Of a stretch of DNA of 64,000 nucleotides, positions 46,049 through 55,363 are shown piece by piece; the stretch's first letter is position 1; every line of letters starts with the position of its first letter. Made by a program: the position numbers and the translations under genes. The notes beneath the pieces were generated by a model. It searched no databases. It was not told where the DNA came from and saw only the letters and a list, made by a program, of their open reading frames with translations. Source of the DNA: Roseomonas sp. (GTDB lineage: Bacteria; Pseudomonadota; Alphaproteobacteria; Acetobacterales; Acetobacteraceae); contig JADCFX010000008.1 of assembly GCA_020249285.1 (NCBI GenBank), positions 124,001-188,000 on the forward strand, given 5' to 3'.

Positions 46049-46816
46049 TCAGCCACGCGCCGCGGTGGCCGCACCGGCGCGGCGATTGATATGGCCACCT
46101 CCACCGCAATCCAGCACTGAACCCGTCATGAAGCGGGCGTCATCCGAACACAGGAACATCACGCCATTGGCGAAATCCGCCGGCATACCAAGCGCGCCCA
46201 GCAGCGACCGCGCGCGGATTGCTTCCGCATAGCCGCCCGGCATGGGATTGCCGGCGCTGCCTTCGGCAAAGCCTGGCCGCGCGCTATTCACCCGCACGCC
46301 TGATGGCCCGAGTTCCAGCGCAAAGGCACGCGTCAGGTATTCCAGCGCGCATTTGGAAGCGCCATAGGGCACGCCATTGCCGCGATGCACTTCGGCGGCG
46401 GCTGAGGTGACATTGACGATCGAACCGCGCCCAGCCGCGGCCATGGCGCGACCAATCCCCTGCATCAGGCGGAAAGGTGCGCGGGTATTCACGCTGATGA
46501 TCTTGTCCCATTCCGCGCCGGTCACATCCATGAGGGGGATAAAAGGATAAATGCCGGCATTATTGATTAGCACCTGCGGCGTGCCCTTGCTGGTGACGGC
46601 GGCAATCAGCCCATCAATCGCGCCATCATCGGTGAGGTCAGCAGGGTGCAGCACAACGCGCCCTGGCGGCAAAGCATTGGCGAGTGCGGCAAGTGCGCCG
46701 GCATCGCCATCGGTCAGCAGCAATTGCGCGCCTTCCCGCGCAAAGGCTTCCGCTAGCCCGCGCCCGTAAACCCCAGCAGCGCCGGTAATGACAACCCCTT
46801 GACCTGCAAAACGCAT
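46049..46816 (-). CDS. Short-chain dehydrogenase/reductase
   Basis: The 255-residue SDR has VVITGAAGVYGRGLAEAFA, HPADLTDD, NNAGIYPFIP, Ser in VNVTSAAAEV and catalytic Tyr/Lys in PYGASKCALEYL. It ends with TGSVLDCGGGGH followed by an Arg/Ala tail. The substrate is unknown. The ATG at 46816 lies behind AGGGGG. It is transcribed divergently from the TauD gene across 185 bases in which I see no clear operator, and co-directionally with the solute-binding protein gene. Confidence 0.87.
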   Translation of the reverse strand: MRFAGQGVVITGAAGVYGRGLAEAFAREGAQLLLTDGDAGALAALANALPPGRVVLHPADLTDDGAIDGLIAAVTSKGTPQVLINNAGIYPFIPLMDVTGAEWDKIISVNTRAPFRLMQGIGRAMAAAGRGSIVNVTSAAAEVHRGNGVPYGASKCALEYLTRAFALELGPSGVRVNSARPGFAEGSAGNPMPGGYAEAIRARSLLGALGMPADFANGVMFLCSDDARFMTGSVLDCGGGGHINRRAGAATAARG

Positions 46817-47001
46817 GGCGCTTGCCCCCTTCTCATGCGGCAGGATGCGCCCTTGCGGGCGGGCCGCCAAGCCTCTGGGCTTGCCGACATCGGCCAAGCG
46901 GTGCCAGCATCCCTACCAAGAGACAAAGCCGGGGGAAACGTGAGGCCAATGCGCGCAAGGCCGCGCGGCGCATGCTCCCCCATACGCAGAAGGGATATGC
47001 C

Positions 47002-47901
47002 ATGCTGAACGTGACCAATAATGATTCCGTGCTGGGTGCCAGCGTCACCGGCGTTGATTTGTCCAAGCCCCTTTCGGATAAGGATTTCGCTGGCATTCTG
47101 CGCGCGCTTGGCGAAAGGGGTGTGCTGCGCTTTCCAGGGCAATTGCTGGAGCCAGCGGCTTTGCGTGATTTCTCGCTGCGCTTTGGCAGCATCCAAACCA
47201 CGCTGACCGGCAAGTTCCAGGATGCCAATGTGCCGGAAGTGGGCATACTTTCGAATATCGTTGAAAACGGGGAGCCGATTGGCCTGGCGGATGCCGGGCA
47301 GGATTGGCACACGGATATGTCCTATCGTGACACAATGGGCTTCGTGAATGTGCTGAACGCGCATCAGGTGCCGCATCGCGATGGCAAGCCGCTGGGCAAT
47401 ACTGTTTTCGCCAATATGCACGCGGCCTATGAAACCTTGGACCCCGCGCTGAAGGAAAAGCTCGCCAACGCTACGGCGACGCATGATTTCAACAAATTCT
47501 GGGACAATATGTGCAAGCGCCCCGGCAGCACCCGCCCGCCGCTGACAGTGGAGCAACGCGCCAAGCGCCCGCCTTCTGTGCACCCGGTATTCATGACGCA
47601 TCCGATCACGGGGCGGAAAGTGCTCTACTGCAATCCTGGCTATGCGAGCCGCATCAATGAGCTTTCGGAAGCCGAAAGTGATGTGGTGCTTGAAGCGCTG
47701 TTCGCGCATCAATTGGAAGCGCGCTTCCTGCACACCCATGTCTGGACCGTGGGCGATGTGCTGATTTGGGATAATCTTGGCACGCTGCATAATGCGCTGC
47801 CCGATTACGGGCCGAATGAACACCGCCTGATGAAGCGCTGCCAGGTCATGGCGGACCGCGTGTTCCAATCTGATTTCATCCAGCGCGCGCTGGCAGCCTA
47901 A
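47002..47901 (+). CDS. TauD/TfdA family 2-oxoglutarate dioxygenase
   Basis: The 299-residue Fe(II)/2-oxoglutarate oxygenase has metal ligands His103 and Asp105 in DWHTDMSYRD. The distal His lies in DNLGTLHNALPDY, with the 2-oxoglutarate Arg nearby (HRLMKRC). The N-terminal GVLRFPGQLLEPAALRDFSLRFG is typical. Family members cleave taurine, sulfonates or aryloxyalkanoates. The substrate is not predictable; neighbours suggest carboxylic acid catabolism. AAGGGA precedes the ATG. It is first of a four-gene unit with short spacers of about 11 bases. Confidence 0.9.
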   Translation: MLNVTNNDSVLGASVTGVDLSKPLSDKDFAGILRALGERGVLRFPGQLLEPAALRDFSLRFGSIQTTLTGKFQDANVPEVGILSNIVENGEPIGLADAGQDWHTDMSYRDTMGFVNVLNAHQVPHRDGKPLGNTVFANMHAAYETLDPALKEKLANATATHDFNKFWDNMCKRPGSTRPPLTVEQRAKRPPSVHPVFMTHPITGRKVLYCNPGYASRINELSEAESDVVLEALFAHQLEARFLHTHVWTVGDVLIWDNLGTLHNALPDYGPNEHRLMKRCQVMADRVFQSDFIQRALAA

Positions 47902-47912
47902 GGGGCCTCATC

Positions 47913-48701
47913 ATGCGCTGGATTCGCTTCACCGCCGAAGACCGCACCCGCTATGGCCTTCTGGAAGGGGACCGTATTCTGGAAGTGCAGGGAAGCCCTT
48001 TCGATGGGTATGAGAAAACATCGCGCAAGCATGATCTTGCCGCGGTGAAGATCGAAGTGCCGGTGATCCCGCGCACCTTCTACTGTGCCGGGTTGAATTA
48101 TGTTGAGCATGTCAAGGAAGGCGCGGCAAAGCGCGGTGAAGTGCCGAATATTCCGACCAAACCCGATATGGGCTACCGCGCCAGCAATGCGCTGATCGCC
48201 CATGGGGAAACAGTGATCATCCCCGCCGATGCGACTGAGAAAATCCACTATGAAGGCGAGCTTGTCGCGATAGTGGGTAAGAAAGCCAAGAACCTGTCAG
48301 AGGCCGAGGCGCTAAGCTGCATCATGGGCTGGACCATCGGCAATGATGTGAGTGAACGCTCCTGGCAGAAAAGCGATCGCACCTTCTGGCGTTCCAAGAA
48401 TACCGATACCTTCAAGCCCATGGGGCCATGGATTGAAACCGAATTCGATATGGAACCAGCGCGTACGAATGTGCGGCTGAATGGGGAAATCACCACCACT
48501 TTCGAAACCGGCCATATGCTGTTTTCAACCGCGGTCTTCATTGCGGCGATGACGCGGTATCTGACGCTCTATCCCGGTGATGTGATCTGGATGGGCACGG
48601 ATGGCGTTTCGCCCGATGTGAAATCCGGCGATGTGGTGGATATTGAAATCACGGGAATTGGTCATTTGACCAATCCTTTCCTGCGCGCCAGCGCGTCATA
48701 A
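47913..48701 (+). CDS. Fumarylacetoacetate hydrolase (FAH) family protein
   Basis: The 262-residue metal-dependent hydrolase has TFYCAGLNYVEHVKE, KPDMGYRASNALIAHGE, the metal ligand region IHYEGELVAIVG with two glutamates, GWTIGNDVSERSWQ and the GDVIWMGTDGV loop. FAH-fold enzymes cleave or decarboxylate dicarboxylic acid intermediates of aromatic or sugar-acid degradation. It lies 11 bases after the TauD gene and 11 before the Ldh gene. Confidence 0.92.
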   Translation: MRWIRFTAEDRTRYGLLEGDRILEVQGSPFDGYEKTSRKHDLAAVKIEVPVIPRTFYCAGLNYVEHVKEGAAKRGEVPNIPTKPDMGYRASNALIAHGETVIIPADATEKIHYEGELVAIVGKKAKNLSEAEALSCIMGWTIGNDVSERSWQKSDRTFWRSKNTDTFKPMGPWIETEFDMEPARTNVRLNGEITTTFETGHMLFSTAVFIAAMTRYLTLYPGDVIWMGTDGVSPDVKSGDVVDIEITGIGHLTNPFLRASAS

Positions 48702-48712
48702 GGGGCAGCACC

Positions 48713-49795
48713 ATGGATGTCGCCGCCGATAAGGTCCACGCGCAAATTGAAGCCATTCTGCTAACTTGGGGGATGGAGCCCGATCTGGCCGCCACCACCA
48801 CCGAAGCCATGACGGAAACCGATCTGTTCGGCGTGGATAGCCACGGCATTTCCATGCTGATGACCTATGAAAAGCGCTTGCAGGAAGGCAAGCTCAAGAT
48901 CAATGCGCGGCCCAAAATTGAACGCCGCACCGCTTGCACCGCGTTGATTGATGCCGGTGCTGGGCTTGGGCATCCGGTTTCCAGCTATGGCATGAATCTG
49001 GCTGTGGATATGGCGAAGGAAGCCGGGCTTGGCGTGGTGGGTGTGCGCAATTCGCATCATTTCGGCGCGGCGGGTGTTTATGCGCGTATCGCGGCGCGGC
49101 GTGGCGCGATTGGTTTGGTGACCAGCGCCACGCGCGGCGTGACCATGGTGCCAACCCGCGGCGCGAAGCCGGTGCTGGGCACCAATCCCATCGCCTTTGC
49201 AGCACCTGCCGGGCGCAATCTACCCTTCGTGCTGGATATGGCGACTACCACCACGGCGGCGGGCAAGGTGAAAGTTTATGATTTGAATGAACGCGCCATG
49301 CCTGCCGGCTGGGTGGTGGATGGTGCGGGCAATCCGATCACAGATGCCAAGCGCGGCATGAAGATTCTGCATGAAGAACCGGAAGGCGGCTTGTCGCCAC
49401 TCGGCGGTTCTCCTGAGATGGCAAGCCATAAGGGCTATGGCCTGGCGATGATGGTGCATATTCTGGGCGGCACTTTGGTGGGTTCTTCCTTCTCCCCCAT
49501 TCGCAACCGCACGCAAAAACCGAATGATCCCGATGATATCGGGCATTTCTTCATGGCGATTGACCCTGGCGCCTTCCGCGCACCGGGTGAATTCGAAGCC
49601 GATCTGGATGCGGTGATTGATGAATTGCACGCAACCCCAGCGGCTGATCCCGCAAAGCCCGTGCTGGTGGCGGGCGATCCGGAAGAAGCGGAACGTCAGC
49701 GCCGCCTGAAACATGGCATTCCCGTGCCGCCCGCTTTGGATAAGCATATCCGCGCCATCTGCGCCCGCTCCGGCGCGGCTTATTTGTTGAGCTGA
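48713..49795 (+). CDS. Ldh (malate/L-lactate dehydrogenase-like) family oxidoreductase
   Basis: The 360-residue protein belongs to the NAD(P)-dependent Ldh_2 family (malate, ureidoglycolate or sulfolactate dehydrogenases). It has DLFGVDSHGISMLMTYEKRL, GVVGVRNSHHFGAAGVYA with the catalytic His, GTNPIAFAAPAG, and a C-terminal HFFMAIDPGAF. Substrate range is broad in the family. Sulfolactate would fit a TauD neighbour but this is only a suggestion. It is the third gene of the unit. Confidence 0.92.
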   Translation: MDVAADKVHAQIEAILLTWGMEPDLAATTTEAMTETDLFGVDSHGISMLMTYEKRLQEGKLKINARPKIERRTACTALIDAGAGLGHPVSSYGMNLAVDMAKEAGLGVVGVRNSHHFGAAGVYARIAARRGAIGLVTSATRGVTMVPTRGAKPVLGTNPIAFAAPAGRNLPFVLDMATTTTAAGKVKVYDLNERAMPAGWVVDGAGNPITDAKRGMKILHEEPEGGLSPLGGSPEMASHKGYGLAMMVHILGGTLVGSSFSPIRNRTQKPNDPDDIGHFFMAIDPGAFRAPGEFEADLDAVIDELHATPAADPAKPVLVAGDPEEAERQRRLKHGIPVPPALDKHIRAICARSGAAYLLS

Positions 49796-49807
49796 GGAAG
49801 CACCGCC

Positions 49808-51364
49808 ATGAAGCGCCTACTGCTTGCTGCCCTTGTCGCTTCCATGCCAGCCACGGCGCAGAATCTGCGCATGGGCGTGGGGGCGCAAATCACCTCGGCC
49901 GATCCGCATTTCCACAATATCTCACCCAATAACGCCTATGCCTCCATGGTTTTTGATAATTTGTTGGAAACGGATTCAAAGGCGCGGCTGATAGGTTCCT
50001 TGGCAGAATCCTGGAAGCCGGTAGGCGAGGATGCCTGGGAATTCACGCTCCGCCGCGGTGTACGCTTTCACAATGGATCGGATTTCACTGCGGAAGATGT
50101 AGCCTTCACGCTGGAACGCATTCCGCAAGTGCTGAATAGCCCGGGGTCTTTCCGCACCTATACCCAGGCCATCACGGGTGTGGAGATCATTGATTCCCAC
50201 ACCTTGCGCTTGCGCACCAATGGCCCAGCGCCTTTGCTGCCTACGGACTTGGCACAGGTGCCGATGCTGGATCGTGAAACGCATCAGGGTGCGACGACCG
50301 AGGATTTCAACGCGGGCCGCGCGGCGATTGGCACCGGGCCTTATCGCATGATGGCCTATCGTTCGGGTGATCGCATTGATTTGCAGCGCTTTGACGGCCA
50401 TTGGCGCGGTCGCCCCGCCTGGCAGAGCGTGGATTACCGCATGATCACCAATGATGCGGGCCGCACAGCAGCGCTCCTGGCGGGTGACATAGACATCATT
50501 GATCAAGTGCCGACATCGGATATTGAACGCCTCAGGCGTGATCAGCGCATTTCACTCAGTGAAATAGACAGCATGCGCTTCATCTATTTCGCGTTGGATC
50601 ATATGCGCGATGGGCCAACGCCTTTCATCACGGATCATGACGGCAAGCCTTTCGACCGCAATCCGCTGAAAGATGTGCGGGTAAGGCGCGCGTTGTCACT
50701 TGCCATTGATCGTCCGGCGATTGTAGCACGCGTGATGGAAGGGGCAGCAAGTGCGACGCGGCAGGTGATGCCAGAAGGTGGCTTTGCCTATGTGCCGGAA
50801 CTGGCGGCCACGCGCGCTGATCCTGATCTGGCAAAGAAGTTATTGGCGGAAGCGGGCTACCCTAATGGTTTTCGCCTGACCCTACATGGGCCGAATGATC
50901 GCTACCCGAATGATGCACGTATCGCGCAAGCGGTTGGGCAGATGTGGACCCGCATTGGCATTCGCACCCAGGTGGATGTGGCGCCCTATGCCAGTTTCAT
51001 CGCCAAGGCATCACGTCAGGAATTTTCGGTATTCCTGGTTTCCTGGGGCAGTTCCACCGGTGAACCCATGGCAGGTTTGCGTTCCATTGCCGCAACTTTT
51101 GACCGCACGCGTGGCACAGGTTCGGTCAATCGCGGGCGCTATTCCAACCCCGAATTTGATACGCTACTTGCCACCGCGGCGCGGGAATTGGACCCCGCCA
51201 AGCGCGAAGCCCTGGTGCGCCAGGCAACACGTGTGGTGGTGGAAGATGCCGGCATCATCTCCACCCATTTGCAGAAAAATATCTGGGCGATGCGCCGCGG
51301 CTTCGCGCATGATTCGCGCGTGGATGAAAGAACCCGCGCGCAGGATGTGACGCCCGCGCGGTAG
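49808..51364 (+). CDS. Family 5 (peptide/nickel-type) ABC transporter solute-binding protein
   Basis: The 518-residue periplasmic protein has a Sec signal (LLLAALVASMPATAQ), then LRMGVGAQITSADPHFHN and the family pattern LAESWKPVGEDAWEFTLRRGVRFHNGSDFTAEDVAFTLER. The C-terminus shows the usual dipeptide-binding closure (ARELDPAKREALVRQATRVV). It binds an oligopeptide or a similar bulky solute. No permease or ATPase genes follow: the next gene, recR, is convergent. The uptake partner must be elsewhere. Confidence 0.92.
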   Translation: MKRLLLAALVASMPATAQNLRMGVGAQITSADPHFHNISPNNAYASMVFDNLLETDSKARLIGSLAESWKPVGEDAWEFTLRRGVRFHNGSDFTAEDVAFTLERIPQVLNSPGSFRTYTQAITGVEIIDSHTLRLRTNGPAPLLPTDLAQVPMLDRETHQGATTEDFNAGRAAIGTGPYRMMAYRSGDRIDLQRFDGHWRGRPAWQSVDYRMITNDAGRTAALLAGDIDIIDQVPTSDIERLRRDQRISLSEIDSMRFIYFALDHMRDGPTPFITDHDGKPFDRNPLKDVRVRRALSLAIDRPAIVARVMEGAASATRQVMPEGGFAYVPELAATRADPDLAKKLLAEAGYPNGFRLTLHGPNDRYPNDARIAQAVGQMWTRIGIRTQVDVAPYASFIAKASRQEFSVFLVSWGSSTGEPMAGLRSIAATFDRTRGTGSVNRGRYSNPEFDTLLATAARELDPAKREALVRQATRVVVEDAGIISTHLQKNIWAMRRGFAHDSRVDERTRAQDVTPAR

Positions 51365-51372
51365 TCAGCGCT

Positions 51373-51969
51373 TTACAAGGGCCGCCTGGCCTTCAGCGCA
51401 GCAGCCAACGTGCCATCATCCAGCACATCCAAAGCGCCACCAATCGGCACGCCCTGCGCGAGCCGCGTGATGGCAATGCCGAAAGGCTTCAGCCGATCCG
51501 TCACGTAATGCGCGGTAGTCGCACCTTCGACCGTTGCGGGCAAAGCGAGGATCACCTCTGCCACATCGCCCTGTTCAATCCGCGCGAGCAGCGGCTGGAT
51601 GGCCAAATCCTCAGGCCCGGTGCCGGACAGCGCGGAGAGCATGCCGCCCAGCACGTGAAAAAGTCCCTGATGCGCATGGGCGCGTTCCAGTGCCCATAAA
51701 TCCGCAACCCCTTCCACCACACATACCAGCTTCCTATCGCGATGCGGATCACGGCAAATGGCGCAAGGCGAAACCGTGTCCAGATTGCCGCAAACCTCGC
51801 ACGGTTTGACTGCCGCCGCCGCATCACGCAGCGCTGCGGCCAAGGGCAGCATTTGGCTATCAGGGTCCATCAGCATTTTAAGCACGGCCCGGCGCGCGCT
51901 ACGCCGACCAAGGCCGGGCAGGCGCGAGAGCAGCGCAATCAAATGCTCGATCGGGTCGTTATGCAGCAT
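51373..51969 (-). CDS. recR: Recombination protein RecR
   Basis: The 198-residue protein acts with RecO/RecF in loading RecA at gaps. It has the N-terminal helix-hairpin-helix (LLSRLPGLGRRSARRAVL), the zinc finger CEVCGNL...CAICRD and the Toprim domain (VCVVEGVADLWALE, GGMLSALSGTGPEDLAI). It is the last gene of the classical dnaX–ybaB–recR unit, 16 bases after ybaB. Confidence 0.96.
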   Translation of the reverse strand: MLHNDPIEHLIALLSRLPGLGRRSARRAVLKMLMDPDSQMLPLAAALRDAAAAVKPCEVCGNLDTVSPCAICRDPHRDRKLVCVVEGVADLWALERAHAHQGLFHVLGGMLSALSGTGPEDLAIQPLLARIEQGDVAEVILALPATVEGATTAHYVTDRLKPFGIAITRLAQGVPIGGALDVLDDGTLAAALKARRPL

Positions 51970-51985
51970 CAGGCTGCGCGCATCC

Positions 51986-52309
51986 TCAGAAGGGCAGCTT
52001 CATGCCTGGCGGCAGATTCATGCCTGCGGTCGCCTTTTGCATTTCAGCCGCCATGGTCGTTTCCACCTTCTGCTTGGCATCGGCATGGGCGGCCACCAGC
52101 AAATCTTCCAGCACTTCACGTTCATCGGCATTCATCAGCGAAGGATCAATCGTCACGCGGCGCAAATCACCCTTGCCGGTCAGGCGCACCACCACCATGC
52201 CGCCGCCGGATTGGCCTTCCACTTCGGTGGCTTCCAGCTTGGCCTGCATTTCCTGCATGCGCGATTGCATCTGCTGCGCCTGCTTCAACATATTGCCCAG
52301 GTTCTTCAT
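51986..52309 (-). CDS. YbaB/EbfC nucleoid-associated protein
   Basis: The 107-residue DNA-binding protein has the family start NLGNMLKQAQQMQSRMQEMQ and the V-x-G sheet VVVRLTGKGDLRRVTIDPSLM. It forms tweezers-shaped dimers that bind DNA. It lies between dnaX and recR, twelve bases after dnaX, the standard order. Confidence 0.95.
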   Translation of the reverse strand: MKNLGNMLKQAQQMQSRMQEMQAKLEATEVEGQSGGGMVVVRLTGKGDLRRVTIDPSLMNADEREVLEDLLVAAHADAKQKVETTMAAEMQKATAGMNLPPGMKLPF

Positions 52310-52321
52310 GGTCTCTTTCGC

Positions 52322-54232
52322 CTAAAAATCATCGGGAGGGGTTTCATCATCGCCGTAAGCGGGTTCGGCATCGGGCGGCGCGAAATCGCGCGCATCATCA
52401 TCGGTCAGGGCGGCATTGCGCGACAAGCCATAGGCATCAGCAGCGCCATCATGCACCGCTTCAATCGTCGCCCCCGGAAAGGCCGCCAGGATGGCCTGCA
52501 CCAAGGGATGCGCGCGCGCAGTTGCAAGCCGATCCGCCTCCGCTTCCTTGCCTTGTGCGGCCAGCGTCGGCGCACCGGCTTCCTGGCTGATGATCACCGT
52601 CCAGCGCTGGCCGGTGGCCTCAGATAAAAGCGCGGTCAATTGCGCGGCCAGATCGCGCGGCGCATCCGGTTCAGGGTTGATTTCAAGCCGCCCCGGCGCA
52701 ATGCGCACGGGGTGCACACTATGGCGAAGCTGCGCATGCAATAGCGGCTTTATGCCGGAAGCCAGCGCCACAATTTCCTGCCAGGTGCTGGGCTGCGCCA
52801 GCGCCGTCACGGGCGGGCTTGGCGCTGCTTCGGCACGCACCGGCGCACCGCCGGCGACCGCGCGCAAGCCTCCGCCGCCGCCACCTGGTGCCGGGCGAGG
52901 CGCGGAACCTATTTCCCCCGCTTCGGTCAGGCGTTTCACCAAATCGCCCGGTGTTGGCGTATCCGCCACATGGGCAATGCGGATCAGCACCATTTCCGCC
53001 GCAGCGCGACGATCAGCGCCTTCAAGCTGCAATTCGCCAATGCCCTTCAGCAGCATTTGCCAGGTGCGGCCCAACACCGGCACGGAAAGCCTTTGCGCCA
53101 AGGCAGCACCACGCACGCGTTCGGCTTCCGGGAGCGATCCATCCTGGCGCAGCGCGGGGGCCGCGCGAAAGCGCGTCAACAAATGGCAAAGCTCGGCCAG
53201 ATCTTGCAAAATCACCAGGGGATCAGCGCCCAATTCATGCGCACGATCCATGATGCCAAGTGCTGCGGCAACATCCCCGCCCATCAGCGCTTCCATCAAA
53301 TCAATGATCATGGCGCGGTCCGCCAAGCCCAGCATATCGCGTACGGCTTCCGCGCGCACTTCCGAAGCACCGGATTGGCCAATTGCCTGATCCAGCAATG
53401 AAAGCCCATCGCGCACGGAACCATCGGCAGCGCGCGCGATCATGGCCAGCGCATCGGCTTCCGCCGTCACCGCTTCCTTGTCGCAAATCCGCGCGAAATG
53501 CTGCGCCAAGCTATCCTGCGGCACGCGGCGCAAAGCGAAGGTCTGGCAGCGGCTTCGGATGGTGATCGGCACCTTGCGCAATTCCGTGGTCGCCAGAATG
53601 AACGTCACACCCGATGGCGGTTCTTCCAAAGTCTTCAGAAAGGCGTTGAAGGCAGCACCCGACAGCATGTGGCATTCATCAAGGATAAAAACCTTCTGCC
53701 GCCCTTGGCTCGCGCGGAAGCGGAGCGCTTCGCGCAATTCCCGCACATCATCCACGCTATTGTTCGATGCGGCGTCCAGCTCCACCACATCCGGATGACG
53801 ATCCGCGAGTATCGCCTTGCATTCCGGGCAAACACCGCAGGGGTCCGCCGTGGGGCCACCCTTGCCATCAACGCCAATGCAATTCAGCGCGCGGGCAATG
53901 ATGCGCGCTGTGGTGGTTTTGCCGACACCGCGCACGCCCGTCAGCAGAAAGGCGTGATGCACGCGCCCTTGGGCAAAAGCGTGGCGCAAGGTACGCACCA
54001 GCACATCCTGCCCGATCAGATCATCAAAGCTGGTGGGCCGGTATTTACGCGCCAGCACGCGGTAGCCCGGTTGTTCGACTGGCCTCGCCACAGGCGCAGG
54101 CGGCGGTGCAGGCGGCGTCGGTTCGCCGAAAAGCCCCGGCCCTTCTGGCGCCGGCGGTTCGGGCAGGCCCGCTTCTTCCGGCTTGTCATCGCCAGGCGCG
54201 GGAAGCGGTGAGCCGAACATATCGGAAGCCAT
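52322..54232 (-). CDS. dnaX: DNA polymerase III subunits tau/gamma
   Basis: The 636-residue clamp-loader ATPase has YRVLARKYRPTSFDDLIGQ and Walker A GVRGVGKTTTARIIA. It has the zinc cysteines (NCIG...CGVCPEC), the DELH-like FILDECHMLSGAAFNA and the sensor RSRCQTFALRRV. A proline-rich N-terminal extension of about 45 residues precedes the AAA+ core. I see no obvious slippery A-run for producing a short gamma form. The ATG at 54232 is 26 bases from the end of the SRP RNA gene; the frame upstream runs through that RNA and is not coding. Confidence 0.93.
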   Translation of the reverse strand: MASDMFGSPLPAPGDDKPEEAGLPEPPAPEGPGLFGEPTPPAPPPAPVARPVEQPGYRVLARKYRPTSFDDLIGQDVLVRTLRHAFAQGRVHHAFLLTGVRGVGKTTTARIIARALNCIGVDGKGGPTADPCGVCPECKAILADRHPDVVELDAASNNSVDDVRELREALRFRASQGRQKVFILDECHMLSGAAFNAFLKTLEEPPSGVTFILATTELRKVPITIRSRCQTFALRRVPQDSLAQHFARICDKEAVTAEADALAMIARAADGSVRDGLSLLDQAIGQSGASEVRAEAVRDMLGLADRAMIIDLMEALMGGDVAAALGIMDRAHELGADPLVILQDLAELCHLLTRFRAAPALRQDGSLPEAERVRGAALAQRLSVPVLGRTWQMLLKGIGELQLEGADRRAAAEMVLIRIAHVADTPTPGDLVKRLTEAGEIGSAPRPAPGGGGGGLRAVAGGAPVRAEAAPSPPVTALAQPSTWQEIVALASGIKPLLHAQLRHSVHPVRIAPGRLEINPEPDAPRDLAAQLTALLSEATGQRWTVIISQEAGAPTLAAQGKEAEADRLATARAHPLVQAILAAFPGATIEAVHDGAADAYGLSRNAALTDDDARDFAPPDAEPAYGDDETPPDDF

Positions 54233-54258
54233 GGCGCGGGCGGTCTCTCGAAAAAGGT

Positions 54259-54355
54259 GGAAGGCCGGCAAGCGACCCGAACAAGAACCCGTTACGGCTG
54301 CTTCCTTCCGGACCTGACCGGGTTGGCGAGGAGCCCGTCCGCCGCCGACCTTCCG
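54259..54355 (-). ncRNA. ffs: Bacterial small signal recognition particle RNA (4.5S RNA)
   Basis: The minus strand carries the universally conserved SRP apical-loop and Ffh-binding sequence (GGTCCGGAAGGAAGCAGCC, near the middle). It is flanked by long complementary arms: GGAAGGTCGGC at the 5' end pairs with GCCGGCCTTCC at the 3' end. The size of about 97 bases suits 4.5S RNA. The location just upstream of dnaX is the common one in alphaproteobacteria. Ends are set by the stem and may be off by a few bases. Confidence 0.93.
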
Positions 54356-54439
54356 AGAGCACCATATCATGTCCCTATGCCCCAATGCCAATGGGGGGCT
54401 TGGTTGCCGCGCGCCGTGCCGCGTGGCAGGGTTCCGCCT

Positions 54440-55363
54440 ATGCTTTCGATCCCCGCCAGCCGACCCAATGCCTATACGGGCAGCCCGCTAGACCGGGCAT
54501 CCCATCGCCGCGAAGACGCTGCCTTCATCGAAGCGGCGCTTGCTGATCCCAATACCGTCTTCGCCCCCGTCTGGCGCGCCCGCAGCCTGATGCGCGGCTT
54601 GGCCGAAGGCGCGCCCCAAGCCGTTTTGCTGACCGGGGAGGCTGCCGGTGCTCTCCGCATGGCGGGCGGGCCCTGGGCTTGGTTGGGTGAGTGGGAGGGT
54701 CGGCAGGTCTTCGCCGTGGATTGTTCCACCGCAGATGACCCGATTCCCCTGCTGCCCTCAGAATTGGGTGTATTCGCTGATCTGCGCCAGGTCGCCGGGC
54801 TGCTGCCGCCCGGTGAGGCGAGCGTTTTGGCCCATGCGCGCGGCCTGATGCATTGGCGCACTAAGCACAGGTTTTGCGGCGTTTGCGGCGGCGTTTGTGA
54901 ACCGCGCAGCGCCGGCAATGCAATGAGCTGCACGGCCTGCAATACGCAGCATTTCCCGCGCACCGACCCCGCCGTAATCATGCTGGTGGTGCGCGGCGAT
55001 TCCTGCCTGCTGGGTCATTCGCAGCGCTTTCCGAATACCACCATGTATTCAACGCTCGCCGGCTTTGTGGAACCGGGCGAAAGCCTGGAAGAAGCAGTGC
55101 GGCGAGAAGTTCAGGAAGAAACCAATGTGCGGGTTGGCGCGGTACGCTACCATTCATCCCAGCCCTGGCCTTTTCCGTCTTCCATCATGCTTGGCTTCCA
55201 TGCCGAGGGCCTGAGCGAGGAAATCACCATAGACCCGGAAGAACTGCGCGATGCGCGCTGGTTCAGCCGGGATGATTTGCGCAATCATCAGCAGCTTGGC
55301 TTTTCACTGCCGCGCGTTGATTCCATCGCGCGCCGGTTGATCGAGGATTGGTTGGCATCATGA
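54440..55363 (+). CDS. nudC: NADH pyrophosphatase / mRNA decapping hydrolase NudC
   Basis: The 307-residue Nudix enzyme hydrolyses NADH and removes NAD caps from RNA. It has an N-terminal domain, a four-cysteine zinc finger (CGVCGGVC and SCTACN), and the Nudix box GFVEPGESLEEAVRREVQEE. The SQPWPFPSSIMLGF signature marks NAD(H) specificity. The ATG at 54440 follows CAGGG; the open frame runs further upstream without similarity. It overlaps the small lipoprotein gene by four bases. Confidence 0.93.
   Translation: MLSIPASRPNAYTGSPLDRASHRREDAAFIEAALADPNTVFAPVWRARSLMRGLAEGAPQAVLLTGEAAGALRMAGGPWAWLGEWEGRQVFAVDCSTADDPIPLLPSELGVFADLRQVAGLLPPGEASVLAHARGLMHWRTKHRFCGVCGGVCEPRSAGNAMSCTACNTQHFPRTDPAVIMLVVRGDSCLLGHSQRFPNTTMYSTLAGFVEPGESLEEAVRREVQEETNVRVGAVRYHSSQPWPFPSSIMLGFHAEGLSEEITIDPEELRDARWFSRDDLRNHQQLGFSLPRVDSIARRLIEDWLAS

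Noticed and set aside
54233..54391. Upstream extension of the dnaX reading frame
   Set aside because: The extension would run through the conserved SRP RNA, which is on the same strand. The frame is open only by chance.
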